NCBI GenBank assembly: GCA_031288745.1
Contig: JAITQT010000086.1
Location: forward strand, 1-13,069
DNA length: 13,069 bases
Source of the DNA: Deltaproteobacteria bacterium
Lineage (GTDB): Bacteria; Desulfobacterota; Desulfarculia; Adiutricales; Adiutricaceae
Direction: 5' to 3'
Part shown: in pieces, positions 8,272-13,069 of the stretch
Layout of the letters: each line of letters opens with the position of its first letter
How positions within the stretch are numbered: position 1 is the stretch's first letter
The notes under the pieces: generated by a model
What the model was told of the DNA's origin: nothing
Databases searched by the model: none
Seen by the model: the letters and a program-made list of their open reading frames with translations, nothing else
Made by a program: the position numbers and the translations under genes

Positions 8272-9456
8272 TTAGACCCTCTTGGCCACCGCTCGGCCAA
8301 ATTCTGAGCAAGCAACGCTCTTATTTTGACCTAGCTGCCTAGCCAGATCGTAGGTCATAATACCTTCTTTAATGGTTTTTTCAATAGCCAAGCGAATAGA
8401 GGCGGCTTCTTTTTCCCAGCCGACGAAGTCAAAGAGCATGGCGGCCGATAGGATAAGCGAAGAGGGGTTAACGAGGTCTTTACCCGCGTGATTAGGGGCC
8501 GTGCCGTGGGTGGCCTCAAAGACGGCCATCTGGTCGCCAACGTTGGCCCCTGGAGCAAGACCTAGGCCCCCGATTTGCCCAGCTAGGGCGTCGGAGAGAT
8601 AATCGCCGTTAAGATTGGGCATGGCCAAAACGCTATATTCTTCTGGTTTAAGAATTGATTGCATAAACATATTATCGGCTATGCGATCTTTTATTATTAA
8701 TTTATCAGTTTCTCCCTTAACTTCGCTCTCTTCTATGGTTTTATCTTTAAATTCCTCTCTCGCTACTTCCAAGCCCCAAGTCTTAAAGGCTCCCTCGGTA
8801 TGCTTCATGATATTGCCCTTGTGGACTAAGGTTACCGAAGGCCTCCCTTCGGCTAGGGCCTGGGTTATGGCTAGGCGGATTAATTTTTTTGAGGCTTTTT
8901 CGGTCATAGGCTTTAGGCCTATGGCCGCTTCAGGGCTTAGCTCGACCCCTAAAGAATCTTCTAAGAACTTAATTAGTTTTTTGGCTTGTTCGCTCTTAGA
9001 AGGCCACTCAAAGCCGCTATAGACGTCTTCGGTGTTCTCGCGGAAGATGACCATGTTTATTTTTTCAGGCTTTTTAACAGGGCTAGGCGAGCCATCAATC
9101 CATTTTACCGGGCGCACGCAGGCGTAGAGGTCGAGGGCCTGCCTAATTGTCACGTTAAGGCTCCTAAGGCCTCCCCCCACAGGTGTGCTTAAGGGGCCTT
9201 TGAGGCTAACACGGTAATCTCTAAGGGCTTGTAGGGTTTCGGTAGGTAGAGGCTCGCCTCTTTCTTTAAATGACTCTTCACCAGCCGAAACTTTAAAAAA
9301 AGAGAGCGTTCGCTCACCTTTTTTAGCCGCCTCCATTAGCACAGGTTCAGCGGCTCGCCAAATATCGGGGCCAACCCCATCGCCGACGATAACTGGTACA
9401 GTCAGACTTGAGCCGGCTCTCAGTAGACCGTTTTCAATGGTAAATTGATCTGTCAT
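8272..9456 (-). CDS. icd: Isocitrate dehydrogenase, NADP-type (Icd)
   Basis: The enzyme oxidatively decarboxylates isocitrate to 2-oxoglutarate in the cytoplasm. From ATG 9456 it has 394 residues and aligns throughout with E. coli Icd (416). Substrate-site residues are conserved: RSLN 98-101 (Ser99 matches the E. coli phosphoserine), Arg105, Arg115, Arg139, Tyr146, Lys213 in VHKGNIMK, Asp285 and Asp289 in NLNGDYLSD. In the cofactor pocket Val329, Tyr369 and Arg373 match NADP enzymes, but the E. coli Lys344-Tyr345 pair is Asn322-His323. ATG 9456 is preferred, with AGGA 6 bases upstream; a GTG at 9492 would add 12 residues that are simply the repeated leader element. It stands upstream of acn. 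Confidence 0.95.
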   Translation of the reverse strand: MTDQFTIENGLLRAGSSLTVPVIVGDGVGPDIWRAAEPVLMEAAKKGERTLSFFKVSAGEESFKERGEPLPTETLQALRDYRVSLKGPLSTPVGGGLRSLNVTIRQALDLYACVRPVKWIDGSPSPVKKPEKINMVIFRENTEDVYSGFEWPSKSEQAKKLIKFLEDSLGVELSPEAAIGLKPMTEKASKKLIRLAITQALAEGRPSVTLVHKGNIMKHTEGAFKTWGLEVAREEFKDKTIEESEVKGETDKLIIKDRIADNMFMQSILKPEEYSVLAMPNLNGDYLSDALAGQIGGLGLAPGANVGDQMAVFEATHGTAPNHAGKDLVNPSSLILSAAMLFDFVGWEKEAASIRLAIEKTIKEGIMTYDLARQLGQNKSVACSEFGRAVAKRV

Positions 9457-9501
9457 CTTCTTTCCTAACAGGAGCCTCCTAGGTTTAGCCACGGGAGCAA
9501 T
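9454..9501 (-). repeat. Shared leader element, copy B (icd)
   Basis: This 48-base copy ends at the icd ATG. It matches copy A at 38/48 and copy C at 37/48 positions without gaps. GGCTAAACC is invariant, and the AGGA ribosome binding site lies inside the element. The hairpin is degraded: outer CTCC/GGAG and inner GG/CC pairing remain with mismatches between. Upstream similarity fades after TTTCAG, and the covarying stem of copies A and C is absent. Codon reading gives AKPRRLLLGKKM. Confidence 0.75.
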
Positions 9502-9620
9502 GGCGTTCTTCTATTTAATTAATCTGAAACTAGTCTTAAAAAGCCTAGGGGCCTATTTAAGGAATAATATCGGGGATTTTTGGCCCTTCGATCAATTATA
9601 TTTTTCGCTTTTATTAAGGC

Positions 9621-9642
9621 TAAAACGTAAGCCTTTGGCTTA
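9621..9642 (-). terminator. Probable cobS terminator
   Basis: Immediately after the cobS TAA the minus strand reads TAAGCC, loop AAA, GGCTTA (9642-9628), then CGTTTT. An outer AAGGCT/AGCCTT pair could extend it over about 9614-9650. The T run is short, so this is a moderate call. Confidence 0.45.
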
Positions 9643-10392
9643 TTAAGCCTTAAGAGCGGCGAGGATTATAAGAGAGAAGATTTCTCCTATTTCGACCGAG
9701 GCCCCTAACAAATCCCCGGTGGCCCCACCAAGGGCCTGGCGCCACACTTTTACTAGAATTAGTCCCAGTAAAAAGGCACCCATGGCGGCTACAAAGGGCT
9801 TAAAGCCAAAAAGGATGGAGATAATAAGGCTAGTAGCGAGAGCGAGCATTAATTGCTTTAGGTTAGAGCGCTCTATCATGTAATAAGAAAGGCCGCCCTC
9901 GCTTCTAGCGTAGGAACTAAGGGTGGCTACGGTTGAGGTTGTAAGTCTGCCCCAGAGTGGAAATAGAAGGATAACGTAGGGATCTATGCCATCAGGCTGG
10001 GCTAAAGAGGTTAATAAAGAAACCTTTAGCCAGATATCTAAGGCGATTGCGGCCACGCCAAAGGTACCTAGATGGCTATCTTTGAGGATCTCAAATTTTT
10101 TTTCCAAGCTCTTGTGAGATAAGAGCGCATCGCAAGTATCGGCCAAGCCGTCTAAATGAAAGCCTCTAGTGAGGATGATAAGAAGGGCCACCGTTAAAGA
10201 GCTGGTAATGGCAATGGGTAGATGTATTAAATTAAAGAGCCAAAAGGCGATTAGGGCCAAGACCCCCAATATTAGGCCCACGGCTGGGAAATAGGCCGGT
10301 AGGTTCCCAAAATCATCGGGTCCAAGGGTTTGCTGCTCAAGAGGCGGTAGAATGGTTAAAAACGAGGCCGTTCGGCGGATATTTTTAAACAT
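9643..10392 (-). CDS. cobS: Adenosylcobinamide-GDP ribazoletransferase (cobalamin synthase, CobS)
   Basis: CobS joins adenosylcobinamide-GDP and alpha-ribazole to complete the lower ligand of cobalamin, in the inner membrane. The 249 residues fit the family length (about 245-260). Signatures are GFHLDGLADTCDAL 77-90 (acidic metal-binding motif), KDSHLGTFG 104-112 and GGATGDLLGA 222-231. Hydrophobic helices lie at about 37-53, 58-75, 110-131, 138-158, 180-196 and 198-216. ATG 10392 gives MFKNIRRTASFLTILP, a typical CobS N-terminus. Unusually, a 7-codon reading frame from the shared leader (ATG 10408) overlaps this start, so initiation may be coupled. No other cobalamin gene lies in the window and I saw no full B12 riboswitch upstream. 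Confidence 0.94.
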   Translation of the reverse strand: MFKNIRRTASFLTILPPLEQQTLGPDDFGNLPAYFPAVGLILGVLALIAFWLFNLIHLPIAITSSLTVALLIILTRGFHLDGLADTCDALLSHKSLEKKFEILKDSHLGTFGVAAIALDIWLKVSLLTSLAQPDGIDPYVILLFPLWGRLTTSTVATLSSYARSEGGLSYYMIERSNLKQLMLALATSLIISILFGFKPFVAAMGAFLLGLILVKVWRQALGGATGDLLGASVEIGEIFSLIILAALKA

Positions 10393-10408
10393 AAAGAACT
10401 TCTCTCAT
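10385..10408 (-). CDS. Possible 7-residue leader peptide overlapping the cobS start
   Basis: The ATG at the end of leader copy C opens MREVLYV followed by TAA at 10387-10385. The frame overlaps the cobS ATG (10392-10390) out of phase. It has GGAGAGAAAAAAG just upstream, the strongest ribosome binding site in the area, whereas cobS itself has only AGAGAAG about 6 bases before its ATG. It may be a coupling peptide or simply a leftover of the repeat. Confidence 0.35.
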   Translation of the reverse strand: MREVLYV

Positions 10409-10453
10409 CTTTTTTCTCTCCAGCAGACCCCTGGGTTTAGCCGCGGAAGCAAT
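10406..10453 (-). repeat. Shared leader element, copy C (upstream of cobS)
   Basis: The 48 bases match copy A at 40/48 and copy B at 37/48 without gaps, ending at ATG 10408, which is 16 bases before the cobS ATG. Similarity to copy A extends upstream to about 10540, including GCGTT/AACGC (10455-10459 with 10479-10483), where copy A has GCGTC/GACGC. A further perfect stem TAGCCGT/ACGGCTA lies at 10498-10524. Codon reading gives AKPRGLLERKKM. Confidence 0.78.
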
Positions 10454-10746
10454 AGCGTTATTTTCTTAATTCTGAAAAAACGCGAAAAGACCACTGATAG
10501 CCGTAGTCTCCAGGGCGACGGCTACGAAGTGGACGGAGTTAAACTAATCAAAAAAACGCCCTTACGGCTCTGTTTAAACGTTGCTCTCGAAAATGTTGTT
10601 AACCGGCTTTAGGCTCCGCGATCGGTTTGTACTTACATTGCCTTGTCTGTAACCACTAGCTTTAAGAGGGCGGGACTTGAGGAGGCCTCCAGTCGTTAGT
10701 CTTTAACTGATAACAATGTAGCAAACTTAACTCTAGCTTACCTTAG
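10454..10746. other. Intergenic stretch upstream of cobS
   Basis: About 290 bases without a supportable gene. The part up to about 10540 belongs to the extended shared leader. A 10-base palindrome GGAGGCCTCC at 10681-10690 is flanked by GACT/AGTC. No tRNA or known riboswitch is recognised. Confidence 0.45.
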
Positions 10747-10808
10747 TCAACTGAGGGCATTTACAAACCCCTTGCTTTAAGGAGGGGTAGTTGATAATTT
10801 TTTTTAAA
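10747..10808 (+). terminator. Terminator-like nested hairpin with T8 run
   Basis: Outer arms TCAACT/AGTTGA (10747-10752 with 10789-10794) enclose CCCCTT/AAGG-A-GG (10768-10773 with 10779-10785). They are followed by TAA and a run of eight T. No gene lies upstream on this strand, so it may be an attenuator, or it may shield the following unit from read-through. Confidence 0.4.
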
Positions 10809-10821
10809 TAGATAATAATAT
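10791..10821 (+). promoter_or_regulatory. Candidate sigma70-like promoter for the 10882 unit
   Basis: TTGATA (10791-10796) is followed after 16 bases by TAATAA (10813-10818), overlapping TAATAT at 10816. The region is strongly AT-rich and lies about 60-90 bases before a GGAGGA-ATG start. It overlaps the preceding terminator-like T run. Confidence 0.35.
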
Positions 10822-10881
10822 TACTATCGAAAGAATAAAGATATTTATTGTATAGTTTTTAACAAAAATACTGGAGGAATA

Positions 10882-11185
10882 ATGATTTCATCTACTAGTT
10901 TAAAAAAATATTCACAGCCTTACGGAAATTAAACAATCAGGTTTGAGCCCCTCTTACAACTTAGTTGAGACGACGACTCTTGAAGTCCACCAGGAAATCA
11001 GTTTGGATTCAGATAAGCAATATTTGCTAGCTTATCCCAAAAAAAATCAATAAAGCCAGAGTACTGGCCCCGATAGGACCGAAGGGAAGTACTCGCTTAG
11101 CTATAGTAATTTGTCTAAGAGCATTGGTGAAGTTATAATTTGTATAGAGCGTAAAATCAATCCTTGCAAGTTGAGTGCCCCTTAG
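10882..11185 (+). pseudogene. Broken small gene: good start signals, frameshift at A7, later TAA
   Basis: GGAGGA (10873-10878) precedes ATG 10882. In frame it reads MISSTSLKKYSQPYGN and stops at 10930-10932. Skipping one base in the A7 run 10902-10908 moves reading into a frame that stays open to TAA 11051-11053, giving a 56-residue protein (MISSTSLKNIHSLTEI..., ending AYPKKNQ). Past that TAA the frame is open for 43 more codons to TAG 11183. I do not recognise the product. A decayed gene fits best. Alternatives are a 16-residue peptide gene, polymerase slippage on A7, a sequencing error, or chance openness. An inverted repeat GAGTACT/AGTACTC (11059-11094) lies just after the TAA. Confidence 0.4.
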
Positions 11186-11193
11186 TTGAGACG
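10960..11193 (+). repeat. Pair of direct 13-base repeats with flanking similarity
   Basis: CTTAGTTGAGACG occurs at 10960-10972 and 11181-11193, 221 bases apart, each preceded by TTGAG and a C-rich stretch. The copies read as LVET in the local frame. They may reflect a short duplication. Confidence 0.4.
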
Positions 11194-11704
11194 GTGGCTC
11201 CCTCACTAGCGAAGGCAGCCTAGAACCTTGAGAGCACAGATGGAATTTTTTGGGACTCTAAACCTAGGTCTTTTTAGCTTGGTACCGGGCCCCGTCTTTG
11301 AGTTTATTATGGTGGCCAAAACGGGTCAAGCTTACCATAGGGAGCTGCAAATTTAAAGCTGGCTGTCTAGGCGCAATGAAGGAGGCTAAAAAGTAAAAAT
11401 TAGTCTTTTTTTTTTGATATAAAAATTATATATATTGATATGCATTATCTTTAGGGCCATTTTTTTAAGGAGGATTTAAGGATCTGGCCGATTTTAAAAG
11501 GCCGGCGGGTACAAACAGGAAAGCTAAGCCACCAGGGCCAGATTTTGCTCCTAAAAGGGGCTTAGAAAGGGAGCAAAAAAAAAGACTTGAATTAATCCTT
11601 ATCTTAATGTAAGAAGTCTTCCAAGACCTAATTTGCCAAGAGGGTCCTAAAAAAGGTCCCGCTTCTAAATCTTGGCACTCAATACCTAAATCCAGGAGGC
11701 TGTT
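11186..11704. other. Non-coding stretch before the GcvH-like gene
   Basis: No gene supported over about 520 bases. It holds an AT-rich segment at 11404-11450 with two TTGATA copies (11414, 11435), which could include the promoter of the downstream gene, and an orphan AAGGAGGA at 11467-11474 that is not followed by a start codon. A structured block follows at 11482-11578. Confidence 0.45.
11482..11578 (+). promoter_or_regulatory. Interlocking inverted repeats in the leader of the GcvH-like gene
   Basis: ATCTGGCC (11482-11489) pairs with GGCCAGAT (11536-11543), and TTTTGCTCC (11543-11551) pairs with GGAGCAAAA (11570-11578). Both are perfect, 8 and 9 base pairs, and they abut at 11543. The second is followed by A, not T, so it is not a plus-strand terminator. 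The arrangement could be a structured 5' leader of the gene starting at 11705. Confidence 0.4.
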
Positions 11705-12202
11705 GTGGATTTGCACGCCCTTAAATATTCTCCCGATCACTTGTGGGTGAGGCTCGACGACGACAATCACGCTACAATCGGTTTGACCGAGGAAGCTTTA
11801 AGAGACTTTGACGAATTAACTAAGATCCGGCTGCCCGGCGAGGGTGACGATTTTTCTAAAGACGAGTGCTTTGGTCGCCTCTCGGTGGGGCGCGGTAGCT
11901 CCTTAAGATTATTGGCCCCCATTAGCGGCGAAGTCATTACCGTTAACGAAGACGTTTTAGATTCTCCCGAGGCTATTTTGGAAGATCCCTATGAAGAGGG
12001 TTGGCTAATTAGAATGGCCGTCCTTTCAATGCCTGAATACGACGATTTGATGAGTAGAGAGGAATATGACGAGTTTATCGTCGAAGATCTTCAGGAAGAT
12101 GACGATATGGACGACGATGATGAGGCGGAGTTTTTCGACGATGATGAAGACGAAGAGGAAGACGAAGACGACTATTACGATGACGACGATGATGAGTATT
12201 GA
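11705..12202 (+). CDS. GcvH-like protein without lipoyl lysine, with acidic C-terminal tail
   Basis: The start is GTG 11705, with AGGAGG five bases upstream. Residues 1-125 follow the glycine cleavage H protein: LKYSPDHLWVRL (compare LKYSKEHEWLR in E. coli), IGLTEEAL, LAPISGEVITVNE and DPYEEGWLIRM. GcvH carries lipoate on a lysine in the SVKAASD hairpin. Here the segment reads LSVGRGSSLRLL, about two residues longer, and no lysine occurs after residue 52, so it cannot be lipoylated there and should not shuttle methylamine. Residues 126-165 are almost entirely Asp/Glu with some Tyr/Phe. Length 165 versus about 125-130 is explained by the tail. It is the only clear plus-strand gene, with no gcvT or gcvP nearby. 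Its function is unknown; a scaffold or regulatory role is speculation. Confidence 0.8.
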   Translation: MDLHALKYSPDHLWVRLDDDNHATIGLTEEALRDFDELTKIRLPGEGDDFSKDECFGRLSVGRGSSLRLLAPISGEVITVNEDVLDSPEAILEDPYEEGWLIRMAVLSMPEYDDLMSREEYDEFIVEDLQEDDDMDDDDEAEFFDDDEDEEEDEDDYYDDDDDEY

Positions 12203-12825
12203 GTCTTTTTAGCGGTTCTTGTAAAAGGCCGTTAATCAGAGCTGTCCAAGATAAATTGTTGAAAAAAAGGCAACTTATACAAGCCGCTGGCTATATAAGG
12301 ATCTGGTGTATTTCTTAAATCGAGAGCGACCGAACAAGGTCAGAAAGCCTAGGACATCTCCCCCAGTACGGTTGGGCGAGTCGCCGCTTGATAATACCAC
12401 TCAAAGTATGTTCTAGGACGCCACGGAGGTTATAGGACGAGCTATCAAGCCGTGGCTGGAATAGGCCCAACATTTTGGACATCAAAATCAAGTCTAAGGA
12501 TAAGCCACAAGTTGGGAAGGATGGAGCTATAAGCACCTTAAATCATTACCCTATAAGGGCTCTAAAGGCACACTCTTTCTTAGCCTGTACGTTTTGGAAG
12601 CTAAGACCCTCGAGTCTTGGGAAGCACATTTTTTTGGAAAAAACTCTTCTAGATTCTTTTCAGTACCACCCTGAAAGTGGCTTAGGATAAGTGTTTCCTG
12701 AATTTTGCCATAATTATCTTGGATAGCTCTAATTCAATCTTATCCCATTTCGAGCTACCAGCGTAGAAAAAATGAGAAGTTCTTCCTCAAAGTTGTGGAA
12801 CTCAAAAATAGCTAGCCTTACCCTC

Positions 12826-12861
12826 CCAGCACCCGAGAGGGTGCTGGCTCTTCGAAAAGAG
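12826..12861. repeat. Tandem hairpins with GAGA and CGAA loops
   Basis: CCAGCACCC, loop GAGA, GGGTGCTGG (12826-12847) is a perfect 9-base-pair stem capped by a GNRA tetraloop. CTCTT, loop CGAA, AAGAG (12848-12861) follows with no gap. No T run follows on the plus strand, so it reads as structured RNA or a double hairpin rather than a classical terminator. Confidence 0.55.
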
Positions 12862-12920
12862 AAAGATTTAGGTATCATTTTAGGAAAAATATACTGGCAG
12901 GCCTAAGTAAAGATGGGCTG

Positions 12921-12967
12921 CTCCTCATGACTATATAAGAACGGAGACTAGCGAAGTCATTGAGGAG
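12921..12967. repeat. Long stem-loop, 12 base pairs with one bulge
   Basis: CTCCTCATGACT (12921-12932) is complementary to AGTCATTGAGGAG (12955-12967) with one bulged base, around a 22-base loop. It lies 59 bases after the tandem hairpins. Confidence 0.5.
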
Positions 12968-13069
12968 AGTTTTATACCCATAAACGAACATTCCAATTTA
13001 TAGAATAAACCATTAGTAAGGTTCATTCTCTTACGACCTTAAGGCACCCATCAGCCCCCCGAACCAGGC

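Larger units (their letters stand above)
12203..13069. other. Long non-coding right end with several hairpins
   Basis: About 870 bases without a gene I can support; the longest frame (12475-12690, plus) starts at TTG with no ribosome binding site. Structures seen: GGCGA/TCGCC at 12375-12385 and CCACGG/CCGTGG with inner ATAG/CTAT at 12421-12455, plus the hairpins listed separately below. No tRNA, RNase P, tmRNA or SRP consensus was recognised. Confidence 0.5.

Noticed and set aside
8615..9022. Plus-strand 135-codon open frame opposite icd
   Set aside because: Lies entirely antisense to a well-conserved gene and has no family signature.
10393..10620. Cobalamin riboswitch upstream of cobS
   Set aside because: Only a short GGAGAC within GCCCTGGAGAC resembles the B12 box. 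That part is also loosely shared with the fabD leader, and the rest of the consensus is not seen.
11258..11268. Possible fourth copy of the shared leader (CTAAACCTAGG, plus strand)
   Set aside because: Only 11 bases match copy B. There is no following ribosome binding site or ATG, and the flanks do not align.
11465..11770. Minus-strand 101-codon frame across the GcvH-like start
   Set aside because: Runs antisense over the GcvH-like N-terminus and the inverted repeats, with no homology signal.
12475..12690. Plus-strand 71-codon frame
   Set aside because: TTG start without a ribosome binding site, no recognisable motif, and low-information composition.
1..13069. tRNA, rRNA, CRISPR or insertion sequence
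   Set aside because: No T-loop consensus with acceptor pairing, no regularly spaced repeats, and no transposase-like frame was seen on either strand.

Overview
The window reads as chromosomal DNA of a Gram-negative-type bacterium. The protein set (a bifunctional class C penicillin-binding protein, an about 640-residue Aquifex-type aconitase, a single-subunit isocitrate dehydrogenase and a cobalamin synthase) would fit Desulfobacterota or a neighbouring phylum. That placement is inference and weak. No rRNA, tRNA, CRISPR array, transposase or phage gene was found.

Left and middle (1-10392): six housekeeping genes lie on the minus strand. Read in transcription order they are cobS (10392-9643), icd (9456-8272), acn (7592-5652), fabD (5309-4407), pbpC (4379-2091) and recG (2094 to beyond base 1). 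fabD-pbpC-recG is a tight operon, with a 27-base gap and then a 4-base ATGA overlap. icd and acn supply the citrate to 2-oxoglutarate steps and are separated by 679 bases of hairpin-rich sequence. cobS makes cobalamin from adenosylcobinamide-GDP.

Right (10393-13069): this stretch is mostly non-coding, with one clear gene on the plus strand (11705-12202). It encodes a GcvH-like protein that lacks the lipoyl lysine and ends in a very acidic tail. A second plus-strand unit (10882-11185) has a promoter-like stretch, a good ribosome binding site and an ATG, but its frame is broken by a frameshift at an A7 run and a later TAA. The rest holds inverted repeats but no gene I can support.

The most unusual feature is a leader sequence shared, gap-free, over 48 bases and ending exactly at an ATG, in front of three unrelated genes: fabD, icd and cobS. 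Pairwise identity is 77-83 percent. Each copy supplies the ribosome binding site and an ATG. The fabD and cobS copies extend further upstream and share a stem with one compensatory base-pair change. Candidate explanations are a dispersed repeat that captured translation starts, a common regulatory leader, or duplicated coding sequence.
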